A DNA stretch of 64,000 nt from Lentzea albidocapillata (GCF_000719115.1 NZ_JOEA01000011.1:124001-188000); one strand, 5' to 3'; counted from the first letter of the stretch, positions 15,230 through 25,379 are shown. A program made the numbers and translations. Notes: generated by a model from the letters alone, not told the origin.

Positions 15230-16342
15230 GTGAAGATCCAGCGGCACGGTGCCGTTCTCGGCCTCGTCGCGGCCAGCGCGCTGCTGCTCAGTGCGTGTGG
15301 CAGTGACAACAACGCGCCGACGGGTGGCACGAACACCTCGTCGAACGCTGCGTCTGTCCCGGTCGAGTGCGGTGGCAAGACCAAGCTCAACGCTGAGGGC
15401 TCCTCTGCGCAGAAGAACGCGGTCGACGCGTTCGTGCAGGCCTACCAGGCCGCCTGCCCCGGTGTGGACCTCGCGTACAACCCCTCGGGCTCCGGCGCGG
15501 GCGTGAAGAACTTCAACGCCGGCCAGGTCGACTTCGGTGGTTCGGACTCCGCGCTGAAGGAAGGCGCCGAGACCACGGCCGCCGCCAAGCGTTGCCAGGA
15601 GAACCCGGCCTGGAACCTGCCGCTGGTCTTCGGCCCCGTCGCGGTCGGCTACAAGGTCTCCGGGGTGGACAGCCTCGTGCTGGACCCCAAGACCACCGCC
15701 GCGATCTTCTCCGGCACGGTCAAGAAGTGGAACGACCCGGCCATCAAGGCGCTGAACGGCTCCGCGTCCCTGCCGGACAAGGACATCACGGTGATCTACC
15801 GCTCGGACGAGTCGGGCACCACGGACAACTTCCAGCAGTACCTGGAGGTCGCCGGCGGCTGGACCAAGGGTGACGGCAAGCAGTTCAAGGGTGGTGTCGG
15901 CGAGGGCAAGGAGAAGTCCGCCGGTGTCGCTCAGGCCGTCGGCTCCATCGACGGTGCCATCACCTACGTCGAGTGGTCCTTCGCCCAGGACAACAAGCTC
16001 TCGATGGCCAAGATCGACTCCGGTGCCGGCCCTGTCGAGCTGACCGCCGAGTCGGCCGGCAAGGCCATCGACGGTGCGAAGATCAAGGGCGAGGGCAACA
16101 ACCTGGTGCTCGACCTCGACTCGATCTACGGTTCCAAGGCTGCCGGTTCGTACCCGCTGCTGCTCGCGACCTACGAGATCGTGTGCTCGAAGGGCTACGA
16201 CGCCGACACCGCGAAGGCCGTCAAGGCGTTCCTCACGGTGGCCGCGACCACGGGTCAGGCTCAGCTCGCCGACGCGGGTTACGTGCCGCTGCCCAAGGCG
16301 TTCCAGGAGAAGCTCCTGACCGCCGTGAAGGCGATCGCCTGA
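15230..16342 (+). CDS. pstS: Phosphate-binding lipoprotein PstS
   Basis: A 370-residue periplasm-type binding lipoprotein: signal peptide with lipobox LLLSAC at residues 18-23, then KLNAEGSSAQKNAVDAFVQ and NPSGSGAGVKNF (phosphate-binding loops) and VIYRSDESGTTDNFQQYL. It captures orthophosphate for the PstCAB permease. The GTG at 15230 has GGAGG six bases upstream and gives a normal signal peptide; a longer frame from further upstream would not. First gene of pstSCAB under a PHO box. Confidence 0.95.
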   Translation: MKIQRHGAVLGLVAASALLLSACGSDNNAPTGGTNTSSNAASVPVECGGKTKLNAEGSSAQKNAVDAFVQAYQAACPGVDLAYNPSGSGAGVKNFNAGQVDFGGSDSALKEGAETTAAAKRCQENPAWNLPLVFGPVAVGYKVSGVDSLVLDPKTTAAIFSGTVKKWNDPAIKALNGSASLPDKDITVIYRSDESGTTDNFQQYLEVAGGWTKGDGKQFKGGVGEGKEKSAGVAQAVGSIDGAITYVEWSFAQDNKLSMAKIDSGAGPVELTAESAGKAIDGAKIKGEGNNLVLDLDSIYGSKAAGSYPLLLATYEIVCSKGYDADTAKAVKAFLTVAATTGQAQLADAGYVPLPKAFQEKLLTAVKAIA

Positions 16343-16375
16343 GGTTGATGCGAGACTTCGGCCAACGCTGACGCG

Positions 16376-17440
16376 ATGAACGATCCCGTCGTGGCCAAGC
16401 GCCCCGCCGGTTCCGGTGCAGCCGGAGCCGAGCGGGGCGCAGCGGCTGCTCCCCACGCCTCGGAGGCTCCGATTCCCCCGACACCGGAAGCTCCAGAAAC
16501 CACCAAGGCACCCCACGTCCGGCCGGGTGACCGCATCTTCCGCGGCCTGGCGACGGGGTCCGGTGTCTTCATCGTCACGCTCATCGCTGCGATCGGCCTG
16601 TTCCTCATCGTGCAGGCGATCCCGTCGCTCGGGCTGGACAACGTCAACTTCCTGACCAGCCGCGAGTGGAACACCTCGGACCCGACGAACCTGCGGTTCG
16701 GCATCCTGGACCTGCTGCTGGTCACGATCGTCATCTCGGTCCTGGCGCTGTTGATCGCCATGCCGATCGCGCTGGGCATCGCGCTGTTCCTCACGCAGTA
16801 CGCGCCGCGCAGGCTCGCCAGGCCGTTCGCCTACGTCATCGACCTGCTCGCCGCCGTGCCGTCGATCGTCTTCGGTCTCTGGGGACTGTTCGTGCTCGGT
16901 CCCGTGCTGTTCCCGTTCTCCGAGTGGCTGATCGCGAACCTCGGCTGGATCCCGATCTTCGCCAAGGGCAACGTGAACGTGCAGCTCGGCGGCACCGTCT
17001 TCACCGCGGGCATCGTCGTCGCGGTGATGATCCTGCCGATCATCACGGCCGTCAGCCGCGAGGTCTTCGAGCGCACGCCCACGATGCACGTCGAGGGCGC
17101 CATCGCGCTCGGCGCGACCAAGTGGGAGGTCGTGCGCACGACCGTCCTGCCGTTCGGCAAGGCCGGTTACGTCAGCGCGTCGATGCTCGGTCTCGGCCGC
17201 GCACTCGGCGAGACCATCGCGGTCATGATCATCCTGAGCACGGCGACGTCCGCGTTCGGCTGGTCGCTCTTCGACGGTGGCGCCACCTTCGCCTCGAAGA
17301 TCGCCCTGGCCGCGCCGGAGTTCAACGACCCGCGCTCGGCCGGTGCCTACATCGCGGCCGGTCTGGTGCTGTTCGTGCTGACCTTCGTCGTGAACGCCAT
17401 CGCGCGCTCGATCGTCGCCGGCCACAAGGAGTACGAGTGA
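16376..17440 (+). CDS. pstC: Phosphate ABC transporter permease PstC
   Basis: A 354-residue inner-membrane permease with a long Ala/Pro-rich N-terminal tail (about 50 residues) before the first span (GVFIVTLIAAIGLFLIVQAI). The EAA loop HVEGAIALGATKWEVVRTTVL near residue 240 contacts the PstB ATPase. Six spans in all. It follows pstS by 33 bases and overlaps pstA by the GTGA junction. Confidence 0.94.
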   Translation: MNDPVVAKRPAGSGAAGAERGAAAAPHASEAPIPPTPEAPETTKAPHVRPGDRIFRGLATGSGVFIVTLIAAIGLFLIVQAIPSLGLDNVNFLTSREWNTSDPTNLRFGILDLLLVTIVISVLALLIAMPIALGIALFLTQYAPRRLARPFAYVIDLLAAVPSIVFGLWGLFVLGPVLFPFSEWLIANLGWIPIFAKGNVNVQLGGTVFTAGIVVAVMILPIITAVSREVFERTPTMHVEGAIALGATKWEVVRTTVLPFGKAGYVSASMLGLGRALGETIAVMIILSTATSAFGWSLFDGGATFASKIALAAPEFNDPRSAGAYIAAGLVLFVLTFVVNAIARSIVAGHKEYE

Positions 17441-18351
17441 GCACGAACCTCGCTGACCCGACGCGCCTCGCGACGCCGCCGACGTTCCAGGCGGTCAGCG
17501 TGTCCCGCCGGATCAAGAACGGCTTCGCCACCGCACTCGTGTGGGGCGCGTTCCTGATCGCCGTCATCCCGCTGGTGTGGGTGCTCTACACCGTCATCCA
17601 GCGCGGCTTCCCGGTCATCCTCGACGGGGACTGGTGGCAGAAGTCGCTGTCCGGCCTGCTCGCCCGCCAGGAGGGCGGCGGCGCGTACCACGCGATCTAC
17701 GGCACCCTGATCCAGGGCCTGTTGTGCGCCGTCATCTCCGTGCCCATCGGCATCATGATCGCGATCTACCTCGTCGAGTACGGCGGCCGGTCGAAGCTGT
17801 CGAAGGCCACGACCTTCATGGTCGACATCCTCACCGGTGTCCCCTCGATCGTCGCGGCGCTGTTCGTCTACACGGTGTGGATCACCTACGCGGGCTTCGG
17901 CCGCAGCGCGTTCGCCGTGTCGCTCGCCCTGGTGCTGCTGATGGTCCCGGTCGTCGTGCGCACGACCGAGGAGATGCTCAAGATCGTTCCGGACGAGCTG
18001 CGCGAGGCCTCCTACGCGCTGGGCATCCCGAAGTGGAAGACGATCGTCAAGATCGTCATCCCCACGGCGCTGTCCGGCATCCTGACCGGCATCATGCTGG
18101 CCCTCGCCCGCGTCATGGGCGAGACCGCGCCGGTGCTGGTGCTCGCGGCGTACGCCCCGTTCATCAACTACAACCTCTTCGACGGTCCGATGGCCTCGCT
18201 GCCGTTGATGATGGTGAACGAGCGCAACAACCCGACGCAGGCGGGCTTCGAGCGCCTGTGGGGCGCGGCGATCACGCTCGTGCTGATCATCACCCTGTTC
18301 AACCTGCTGGCGACCGTGATTTCGCGGACGCTGGCGCCGAAGACGAAGTGA
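17437..18351 (+). CDS. pstA: Phosphate ABC transporter permease PstA
   Basis: A 304-residue permease partner of PstC. The GTG at 17437 overlaps the pstC stop (GTGA), so translation is coupled. Spans include [21 protein letters not shown]; the EAA loop is [21 protein letters not shown]. The typical IYLVEYGG and [13 protein letters not shown] segments are present. Confidence 0.94.
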   Translation: MSTNLADPTRLATPPTFQAVSVSRRIKNGFATALVWGAFLIAVIPLVWVLYTVIQRGFPVILDGDWWQKSLSGLLARQEGGGAYHAIYGTLIQGLLCAVISVPIGIMIAIYLVEYGGRSKLSKATTFMVDILTGVPSIVAALFVYTVWITYAGFGRSAFAVSLALVLLMVPVVVRTTEEMLKIVPDELREASYALGIPKWKTIVKIVIPTALSGILTGIMLALARVMGETAPVLVLAAYAPFINYNLFDGPMASLPLMMVNERNNPTQAGFERLWGAAITLVLIITLFNLLATVISRTLAPKTK

Positions 18352-18361
18352 GCGGGCGGAC

Positions 18362-19138
18362 ATGGCCAAGCGACTCGACATCAAGGACCTGAACCTCTTC
18401 TACGGCAAGTTCCACGCCGTGGAGAACGTCTCGCTCGCGGTGCCGCCGAAGAACGTCACCGCGTTCATCGGCCCCTCCGGTTGCGGCAAGTCGACCGTGC
18501 TGCGGTCGCTCAACCGCATGCACGAGGTCGCCCCCGGCGCTCGTGTCGAAGGCAAGGTGCTGCTCGACGGCGAGGACATCTACACGTCCACAGTGGACCC
18601 GGTCGAGGTGCGCCGCACCATCGGCATGGTGTTCCAGCGCCCCAACCCGTTCCCCACGATGTCCATCCGCGACAACGTGGTGGCCGGGCTGCGGCTCGCG
18701 GGCATGAAGGACAGGAAGAAGCTCGACGAGGTCGCCGAGCGCTCGCTGCGCGGCGCCAACCTCTGGAACGAGGTCAAGGACCGGCTCGACAAGCCGGGCG
18801 GCGGCCTCTCCGGTGGTCAGCAGCAGCGTCTGTGCATCGCGCGTGCCATCGCGGTGCAGCCCGACGTGCTGCTCATGGACGAGCCCTGCTCGGCCCTGGA
18901 CCCGATCTCCACGCTGGCGATCGAGGACCTGATCACCGAGCTGAAGAAGGAGTACACGATCGTCATCGTGACTCACAACATGCAGCAGGCGGCGCGCGTG
19001 TCCGACCAGACCGCGTTCTTCAACCTGCTGGGTGTCGGTCAGCCCGGACAGCTGATCGAGGTGGACGACACGGAGAAGATCTTCTCCAACCCCAGCCAGA
19101 AGGCGACCGAGGACTACATCTCCGGCCGGTTCGGCTAA
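18362..19138 (+). CDS. pstB: Phosphate ABC transporter ATPase PstB
   Basis: A 258-residue ATPase with Walker [10 protein letters not shown] near residue 41, signature [15 protein letters not shown], Walker [14 protein letters not shown] and the H-loop [27 protein letters not shown] is the PstB-type Q-loop. It powers phosphate import with PstCA and is ten bases after pstA. Confidence 0.96.
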   Translation: MAKRLDIKDLNLFYGKFHAVENVSLAVPPKNVTAFIGPSGCGKSTVLRSLNRMHEVAPGARVEGKVLLDGEDIYTSTVDPVEVRRTIGMVFQRPNPFPTMSIRDNVVAGLRLAGMKDRKKLDEVAERSLRGANLWNEVKDRLDKPGGGLSGGQQQRLCIARAIAVQPDVLLMDEPCSALDPISTLAIEDLITELKKEYTIVIVTHNMQQAARVSDQTAFFNLLGVGQPGQLIEVDDTEKIFSNPSQKATEDYISGRFG

Positions 19139-19166
19139 ATTCGCGGGTTGCACTAAGTTGCTGCGG

Positions 19167-20327
19167 GTGAGCCCGCAGAGCAAGAGCCGCAAGAAGAAGC
19201 AAGGCAAGGCGCCCGGCCGCAGGCCCGAGCAGCAGTCCCCGTACGGGGCGCTGCTCGAGTCGGCGGCCGCGGTGCGTTCCGAGTCCTGGTTGCTCGCGGA
19301 CGCCTGGGCGAGCGAGCTCTACGCGACGCTCTGGCTCGCCGGATCCGGCACCGCGCCGTTGATCGAGGCGCTGCAGGCGATGGACGACCCCGCGGCGCTC
19401 ACCGCGTTGCGCGCGCTGGCCGGCGTGGGCTCGGAGGAGAACCGGGCCGCCTCGTACGCCGCGGCGGAAACCGTTGCGGCACGCGGCATCGCCGAGCCGG
19501 ACTGGTATGTCGCCGGCACCGTCCCCGACTTCCGGGACGCCTTCCTCGTCACGAACCTGCTGGGCGACGTCGAGGTCATCGCGATCACCCAGGAACGCGC
19601 CGGCGTCGGCGAGACGGTGCTGTTCATGCGCCAGCCGGTGCTCGGCGCCACCGCGATCGAGCTGTTCTCGACGCCGGACGAGGGCACCGTCGCGTTGCTG
19701 GAGGACATGATCGCCTCCACGCCCGACGCGTTCCGTGACGAGATCACCCCCTTGAGCGCCACCGGCGTCTACGACCGCGTGTGGCCGGACATCGAGCAGT
19801 TCTGGGAGGACGGCCCGGACGAGGAGGCCGAGGAGGGCCTCATGGGCGAGGAGGACGTGCGGCACCCGGTGCAGCTCATCGCTCTCGCCGACGCCCGCGT
19901 GAGTGCGTTGGTGCCCAAGGAGTACGAGATCCCCGCCGTCGGTCCGGAAAGGACGGAGGAGGTCGTCGGAGCGTTCCTGGCTTCGGAGCACGGGATCGCC
20001 GACGTCGAGGCCGCGCGGGCGTTCGCGCGGATCGTCGTTTCCGCGGCGGTGGAACAGAACCGGGATCCCGTCGTCTACGGGCCGGCGTCACTGACCGCCG
20101 TGCTGATCCTCAACGTGGCCGCGAAGCTGCACGTGTCCGACGCGGACCTGGCGCTGCTGCCCGAGATCGTGCGTGCTTGGGCGTACTTCACCGTGGACGC
20201 ACGGGATCTGCCGCGCGACGAGGCGCGGGCGGTGTGGGACGAAGAACTGCCCACCGTGCTCGCCGAGTTCTCGGAGGCCTACGCCGATCCGGAGCTGGTG
20301 GCAGAGCGCGATGGGCAGTTTCGCTGA
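19167..20327 (+). CDS. Conserved actinobacterial protein of unknown function
   Basis: A 386-residue soluble, acidic, Ala-rich protein with a basic start (PQSKSRKKKQGKAPGRRPEQ). No signal peptide, spans or catalytic motif is evident. The C-terminal part (LTAVLILNVAAKLHVSDADLA, then LPEIVRAWAYFTVDARDLP) looks helical. It begins 28 bases after pstB and ends 23 bases before phoU, which is convergent, so a phosphate link is possible but only positional. The GTG at 19167 and a TTG at 19158 are equal candidates; neither has a Shine-Dalgarno. Confidence 0.7.
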   Translation: MSPQSKSRKKKQGKAPGRRPEQQSPYGALLESAAAVRSESWLLADAWASELYATLWLAGSGTAPLIEALQAMDDPAALTALRALAGVGSEENRAASYAAAETVAARGIAEPDWYVAGTVPDFRDAFLVTNLLGDVEVIAITQERAGVGETVLFMRQPVLGATAIELFSTPDEGTVALLEDMIASTPDAFRDEITPLSATGVYDRVWPDIEQFWEDGPDEEAEEGLMGEEDVRHPVQLIALADARVSALVPKEYEIPAVGPERTEEVVGAFLASEHGIADVEAARAFARIVVSAAVEQNRDPVVYGPASLTAVLILNVAAKLHVSDADLALLPEIVRAWAYFTVDARDLPRDEARAVWDEELPTVLAEFSEAYADPELVAERDGQFR

Positions 20328-20350
20328 TTTCTGAAGGGGAAGCGCGGCGC

Positions 20351-21016
20351 TTAGAGGTTGTCGTCGCCACCGTAGCCGGGCATCCGGCCGGTGACGACGA
20401 AGACCGTGCGCTTGGCGACCGACACCGCGTGGTCGCCGAAGCGCTCGTAGAAGCGGCCGAGCAGCGTCACGTCGACCGCGGCGGGGACGCCGTGCTGCCA
20501 CTCCTTGTCCATGATCACGGTGAACAGGTGGCGGTGGATGTCGTCCATCGCGTCGTCCTCGTCCTCGAGGCTGCGCGCACGGTCGACGTCCTTCTCCCGG
20601 ATGATCGACGCGGCCTCGTTCGCGAGCTTGACCGCGATCCGGCCCATCTCGGTGAAGTACGGCTGCACGTCCTCCGGCAGCGCCGACGCCGGGTGCCGGC
20701 GACGCGCGGCCTTGGCCACGTGCAACGCCAGGTCGCCCATGCGCTCGACGCTCTCGGCGGCGTGGATCACCGCGAGAACGGTACGCAGGTCGGTCGCGAC
20801 CGGTGCCTGCAGTGCGAGCAGCGCGTACGACTGCTCCTCGATGCTGGAGCGGACGTCGTCGACCTTCTGGTCACCGCTGATGACCTGCTCCGCCAGGCCG
20901 AGATCTGCCTGCAGCAGGGCTGCGGTCGCGTTCTGCATCGCCTCGGCGACCATGCCGGTCATGTCGGCCAGTTGGTCGGCGAGCTGTTCGAGCTGGTCAT
21001 GGTAGGCCTCGCGCAT
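20351..21016 (-). CDS. phoU: Phosphate-signalling protein PhoU
   Basis: A 221-residue all-helical protein with the duplicated PhoU motif: first ERMGDLALHVAKAA near residue 115 and again ERFGDHAVSVAKR near residue 200, each a metal-cluster site. PhoU damps the phosphate regulon through PstB and the PhoR kinase. The ATG at 21016 (MREAYHDQLEQLADQLADM) is the family start. It faces pstSCAB convergently instead of lying in that operon. Confidence 0.93.
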   Translation of the reverse strand: MREAYHDQLEQLADQLADMTGMVAEAMQNATAALLQADLGLAEQVISGDQKVDDVRSSIEEQSYALLALQAPVATDLRTVLAVIHAAESVERMGDLALHVAKAARRRHPASALPEDVQPYFTEMGRIAVKLANEAASIIREKDVDRARSLEDEDDAMDDIHRHLFTVIMDKEWQHGVPAAVDVTLLGRFYERFGDHAVSVAKRTVFVVTGRMPGYGGDDNL

Positions 21017-21088
21017 GGCGCTCAGCCTACGTCCCGACCGTCGCGGCAGCGACATGCCAGGATGAACCCGAGGTGAACCCCAGGCGAA

Positions 21089-24000
21089 TCACTTCGCCGC
21101 GCAGGGGTCCTGTGCGGCGTTCACAATGGACAGATCGGTGCCGGGCTGACCTTGCGTTTGTCCCTGCGGAGTGCCTTGCGGGCTCCCCGCCTTCGGTGCC
21201 TGGACCTTGTCGTCGAAGCCCTTGCCGATCACCAACTGGATCGCTCCACCCATCTCGGGCGATTCGACCAACTCCGCGCCGGGCACCGCGGCCTTGAGCG
21301 TCGCGGCCTTGTTCTCGTTGCCCTTGGCGAACTTGATGATCGTCTTCGGTGCCTGCTCCGGCGCGTTGTCCCGCTTGACGACCTTGAAACCCTCTCGCAC
21401 CAACGCGTTTGCCGTCCTGGCGACGGCGCCGTCGTTCGCCGAGTCGCCGTTGAGCACCTGGATGCTGACCTCCTTGGGGTCCACCAGGGTGCCGGGCTGC
21501 TGGGCGGGAGCGTTGGCGTCGCCGGGCTTGGGGTCGGCCACCTTCTCCTGCGGCAACGGCGTTCCGTCGATGATCGTCTGGAACAGCGCCTTGACGTCGT
21601 CGTCCTTGAGCCGCTCGATGTTGTCGTCCGGGTTGTTGATCAGCTTGTTGTCGTCGGTCCAGTGCGGCATCGTCACGAACGACACGCGGCCGGCGTCGAG
21701 GCTCTGCAGGGAGTTCGCGAGTTCCAGCAGCGAGGCGACGTCGATGTTGTCGCCGACCGTGGACTTCGTGAGCGCGTTGATGAAGTTGTTGAGCTTGCTC
21801 GGGCTCAGCAGCACCTCGTTCGACAACGCGCCGCGCAGCATCGACGAGAGGAACTGCTGCTGCCGCTTGATGCGGTCGAAGTCCGTGCCGCCGTCGCCGG
21901 CGACCGTGCGGGCGCGCACGTACTGCAGTGCCTGGTCGCCCTGCAGGGTGTGCTTGCCCGGCTTGTCGATGATGACGCCGAGCTTCTCGTCGACGATCTT
22001 CGTGGGCGTGCAGATCTCCACGCCACCGATGGCCGTCGACATCTCGCGGAAGCCGACGAAGTCGATGCTGATGAAGTGGTTGATGTTGAGGCCGGTCAGC
22101 TGGGTCATCAGGTTCGCGACGCACTCGGGTCCACCGTCGTTGTAGACGGAGTTCGCCATGACGCCCTTCTCCGGCGCCAGCGGGCCCGCGTACTGCGCGT
22201 TGTCCGGGTTGTAACTGCGGCAGGCGGGACGGTCGACCCGCACGTCACGCGGCAGCGACACGATGACCATGCGCTTACGGTCCTTGGGGATGTGCGCGAG
22301 CATGATCACGTCCGACCGCGCGCCACCCTCCTGCGCCTGCGAGCCGACGTTGTCGCCAGGCTTGGCGCCCGCCCTGGTGTCCGAGCCGACCAGCAGGAAG
22401 TTCTCGTCACCGAGCTGCTTCTCCGCCTGTTGCACGGCCTGCGAGTTGCCGCCCAGCGCATCGATCTTCGGGATCCTGGAGTCGGCCCACTGCATCGCGG
22501 CCCAGCCGATGCCCGTCGACGCGAACACCACGGCCGCGGCGGCGATCGCCCCGATCCTGGCGGTGCGCATCAACTTGCGCTGCTGCGGCGTGCGGCCGGT
22601 GGGACGCTTCTCGCCGTCCTCGTCCTCGGGGACGACGGGTTCGGCGAACTGGGTCGCCTCGTCGACGAGGTCTCCCTCTTCGCCGTCCTTGACCCACGGC
22701 ATGAGCTTGGCGCGCCGCTCCTTGCGCTGGCGCTCCTGCTCGAGCAGTTCGTCGTGCACCGCGGAGAACCGCGCGAGAGTGTGGTCGACCTCGCGACGTT
22801 TCTTCACGTCGTCGCCGATGGCCTCCATCTCGGTGGTGAGGCACAACGGGTCCATCTCTTCGCGCTTCTCGACCTTGGCCACACCCGCCGCGGGGGCGAT
22901 CTGGGTGGCCTCGGGACCCGGCGCGTCGGCAACGGGTTCGCCGAGCCGGTTGGCGAGGCTGCCGGGAACCGGGCGCGGACCACTCGACTCTGCCCGTGGG
23001 GGCATCGGCCGGGGACCGCTCGACTCCGCGCGCGACGGCATCGGCTGCCTGCCCGTCATGTCCCCGTTCGGGGGCATGGGGCGGCGGCCGGTGCTGTCCG
23101 GCCCCTCACCCGGGGCGGGAGGACGCGGAACGCCGGTGGAAGGCGGTGCGTCGCCCGGCAGGAAGCGGCGAGGTGCGCCGGCCGCGGGGCCTTCCGGCGT
23201 CCCTCCCGGAGCGGGAGGACGCTGGAGGCCGTTGGGCTGCGGGATCTCACCGGGAGCCGGCGGACGCGGGAGGCCGTTGGACGACGGCGCGTCACCCGGC
23301 AGGAGCCTGCGCGGCGGTGCTCCGCCTGCGTCGGGTGCCGGTCGGCGGACAGCGCCGCCGGCCAGACCCGCCTCAGGCGCACCACCGGGCGCGGGACGCC
23401 GCGGGATGCCGTTCGAGGAAGGCGCGTCGCCGGGAGGCATCCGCCGCGGGTCGCCGGGAGCCGGCGGCCTGGGCATGCCGTTCGAGGTGACGTCGGGCGC
23501 CGGTGGGCGCGGGATGCCGTTGGACGACGGGGCGTCGCCAGGGGCGAGCCGGCGCGCCGGAGGCATTTCGCCTGGTGCGGGGCGCCGGACGGGACCGCCT
23601 GGCTGCTCGCCGGGCACCGGGCGGCGCTGCATGCCCGTCGCGTCGGGCCTCGGTCGCTGCCCGGTCTGGGCTGGACCCTGGGCCGGGTTCTGGGCAGGCC
23701 TCGGCCGCTGTCCGGTCTGCTCACCAGGCACGGGACGCGGACGCGCGCCGGGCTGCTGGACACCGTTCGGCTCGGCGGGGACACCGGGCCCGCGCCGCCT
23801 GCCGGTCTGGTCGCCGGTGAAGTTCTGCGGGGCGGCCTGCGGGCGCGCGCCCGTCTGCTCACCAGGCCGATGAGCTGCGGGCGGCTGCTGCCGCGGTGCC
23901 TGAGGAGGTTGCTGCGGGTGGGCCGGGGGATCAGGCAGTGCACGCCTGCCCGCGGCCGCGGGTGGTTCCGGCAGGGCGCGCCTGCCTGTCGTGGGTTCGT

Positions 24001-24181
24001 CGGGCGAGCCTGGCGGGACGGGCCGGGGGATGTTCGTCCTGCTGTGCTGCTCGATGAGGTCCGAGACGCTCAGGCCCCCAGAGCCTTCCATCGAGCGACG
24101 TCTACGGCCGGTCGGCTGGTCGTGCTGGGGATCCTGATCACCACGGGAAGAGGGGCCGCCACGTCGGGGGTCGTCGGGCAC
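21089..24181 (-). CDS. LytR-CpsA-Psr (LCP) glycopolymer ligase with very long Pro-rich tail
   Basis: A 1030-residue type II membrane protein. The cytoplasmic part (about 1-535) is Pro/Gly/Arg-rich with roughly eight degenerate copies of a unit like PGDAPSSNGIPRPPAPG. One span (ARIGAIAAAAVVFASTGIGW) lies near 540. The LCP domain follows (FLLVGSDTRAG, ARSDVIMLAHIPKDRK, MVIVSLPRDVRVDRP, with the catalytic Asp/Arg set), then a LytR_C domain (VSIQVLNGDSANDGAVARTA). LCP enzymes attach glycopolymers such as arabinogalactan or teichoic acid to peptidoglycan. GTG 24181 has GGGAG six bases upstream. Most LCP proteins are 300-550 residues, so the tail is exceptional. Confidence 0.9.
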   Translation of the reverse strand: MPDDPRRGGPSSRGDQDPQHDQPTGRRRRSMEGSGGLSVSDLIEQHSRTNIPRPVPPGSPDEPTTGRRALPEPPAAAGRRALPDPPAHPQQPPQAPRQQPPAAHRPGEQTGARPQAAPQNFTGDQTGRRRGPGVPAEPNGVQQPGARPRPVPGEQTGQRPRPAQNPAQGPAQTGQRPRPDATGMQRRPVPGEQPGGPVRRPAPGEMPPARRLAPGDAPSSNGIPRPPAPDVTSNGMPRPPAPGDPRRMPPGDAPSSNGIPRRPAPGGAPEAGLAGGAVRRPAPDAGGAPPRRLLPGDAPSSNGLPRPPAPGEIPQPNGLQRPPAPGGTPEGPAAGAPRRFLPGDAPPSTGVPRPPAPGEGPDSTGRRPMPPNGDMTGRQPMPSRAESSGPRPMPPRAESSGPRPVPGSLANRLGEPVADAPGPEATQIAPAAGVAKVEKREEMDPLCLTTEMEAIGDDVKKRREVDHTLARFSAVHDELLEQERQRKERRAKLMPWVKDGEEGDLVDEATQFAEPVVPEDEDGEKRPTGRTPQQRKLMRTARIGAIAAAAVVFASTGIGWAAMQWADSRIPKIDALGGNSQAVQQAEKQLGDENFLLVGSDTRAGAKPGDNVGSQAQEGGARSDVIMLAHIPKDRKRMVIVSLPRDVRVDRPACRSYNPDNAQYAGPLAPEKGVMANSVYNDGGPECVANLMTQLTGLNINHFISIDFVGFREMSTAIGGVEICTPTKIVDEKLGVIIDKPGKHTLQGDQALQYVRARTVAGDGGTDFDRIKRQQQFLSSMLRGALSNEVLLSPSKLNNFINALTKSTVGDNIDVASLLELANSLQSLDAGRVSFVTMPHWTDDNKLINNPDDNIERLKDDDVKALFQTIIDGTPLPQEKVADPKPGDANAPAQQPGTLVDPKEVSIQVLNGDSANDGAVARTANALVREGFKVVKRDNAPEQAPKTIIKFAKGNENKAATLKAAVPGAELVESPEMGGAIQLVIGKGFDDKVQAPKAGSPQGTPQGQTQGQPGTDLSIVNAAQDPCAAK

Positions 24182-24389
24182 CCAATCTCCCTTCTGGGTC
24201 AGAAGCAAAGCGGTTCGTCATTACGAAGTGACGACGACCGGGACACAAGGGTTGCATCACCGGGCGTGTCAGTTGCGCCCGCGATACTACGGATGTACCC
24301 GACTTCTGACGACCACTCCGGGTGATACAGCTGCGATCCATACGCGATTACGCGCAGTCCGCTTGCCCTGAACGGGTGAGCCAGCTCAC
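24182..24389. other. Intergenic gap between LCP and GGDEF genes
   Basis: A 208-base gap upstream of the LCP gene and downstream of the GGDEF gene, both minus-strand. No gene, tRNA or clear hairpin is seen; it should contain the LCP promoter. Confidence 0.4.
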
Positions 24390-25238
24390 TCAGTAGTAAC
24401 CGAGAACACGTGTCTCGGTGATCGCACGCCTGCCCGAGGCAGCACCCGCGAGTCGAACCCGTCCGTCGGCACGGTACGCCACCGCGTTGCGTCCGGACTG
24501 CTTGGCCGTGTACAGGAGACTGTCGGCCCGCAGCAGTTGCTGCTCGGCGCCGACCGCCGGACGTTCCGGCGCCTCGTCCGCGGCCGGTTCGTAGGCGAGG
24601 CCCGCGCTGACGGTCACGCGCAGCCCCGGTGCGACGTCCTGCCACGCGTGACGCTCGACACGTTCGCGGGCCGCCTCGGCGATCTCCACGGCGGTAGCGG
24701 CGTCCACGCGGGGCAGCACGAGCACGAACTCCTCGCCGCCGTAGCGGGCGCAGAAAGCGCCCTCCGGCAGGCCCTGCTGCAGCAGTTCGACCACTCGCTG
24801 CAGCACCCGGTCACCCAGAAGGTGGCCGAAGGTGTCGTTGACCTGCTTGAACCAGTCCAGGTCGATCAACGCGATGGCAAGCCCGTGCCGGCACGCTCCG
24901 TGTTCGGTCAGCAGGTCCATCAGCCGTTGGTCGAGGTAACGGCGGTTGTAGGAGTCGGTGAGGCTGTCGCGCAGGCTCTGCTCGCGCGCCTCGGCGTGCT
25001 CCCGGCGCAGCAGTTCGACCTCGCGGCGCAGCTGCTCCGGAACGTGCGGCTCCTCGACCTGATCAGCATGGACGAGGTCGAGCGCGGAACGCAGGTGCCG
25101 GTACGCCTGGCGCCACTGACCGCGGGAGGCGAGCAACGTCGCGATGGACTCGTGTAGCGCCACCAGGCCAGGACCCTGCTTGTCGACTGGGGCGTCGGCC
25201 TGCTGGGTCTCTGCGGTCTCGGGTCGCAGTGCGGTCAT
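24390..25238 (-). CDS. GGDEF diguanylate cyclase
   Basis: A 282-residue soluble protein: a helical N-terminal part (about 1-95, with coiled-coil potential in LRREVELLRREHAEAREQSL) and a GGDEF domain beginning DSLTDSYNRRYLDQRL. The active motif is CARYGGEEFVLVLPR, so it should make c-di-GMP from GTP. The RxxD inhibitory site expected just before GGEEF is replaced by LPEG, so product feedback is probably absent. The ATG at 25238 has GGAGG eight bases upstream. Cytoplasmic, no sensor domain recognised. An RsiG-like c-di-GMP reader lies 24 kb away in the same window. Confidence 0.88.
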   Translation of the reverse strand: MTALRPETAETQQADAPVDKQGPGLVALHESIATLLASRGQWRQAYRHLRSALDLVHADQVEEPHVPEQLRREVELLRREHAEAREQSLRDSLTDSYNRRYLDQRLMDLLTEHGACRHGLAIALIDLDWFKQVNDTFGHLLGDRVLQRVVELLQQGLPEGAFCARYGGEEFVLVLPRVDAATAVEIAEAARERVERHAWQDVAPGLRVTVSAGLAYEPAADEAPERPAVGAEQQLLRADSLLYTAKQSGRNAVAYRADGRVRLAGAASGRRAITETRVLGYY

Positions 25239-25379
25239 CGCGGTCACCTCCTTACCTGCCAGGTGTCGTCCCCTAAGAGGCGGCGCTTGAGCTAGAAGGA
25301 CGTGTGGAGGTGGGATTTCCCCCTTCCGGTTGACCGTCAGCTGCTCCGATCCAGTGAGCTTGGAAGATCAACAACCCGT

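Noticed and set aside
15200..17425. 741-codon minus-strand frame opposite pstS and pstC
   Set aside because: Arg/Asp/His-rich antisense of high-GC genes; pstS and pstC are certain on the plus strand.
21152..24325. 1057-codon plus-strand frame opposite the LCP gene
   Set aside because: Antisense of the LCP gene; no domain and composition typical of shadows.
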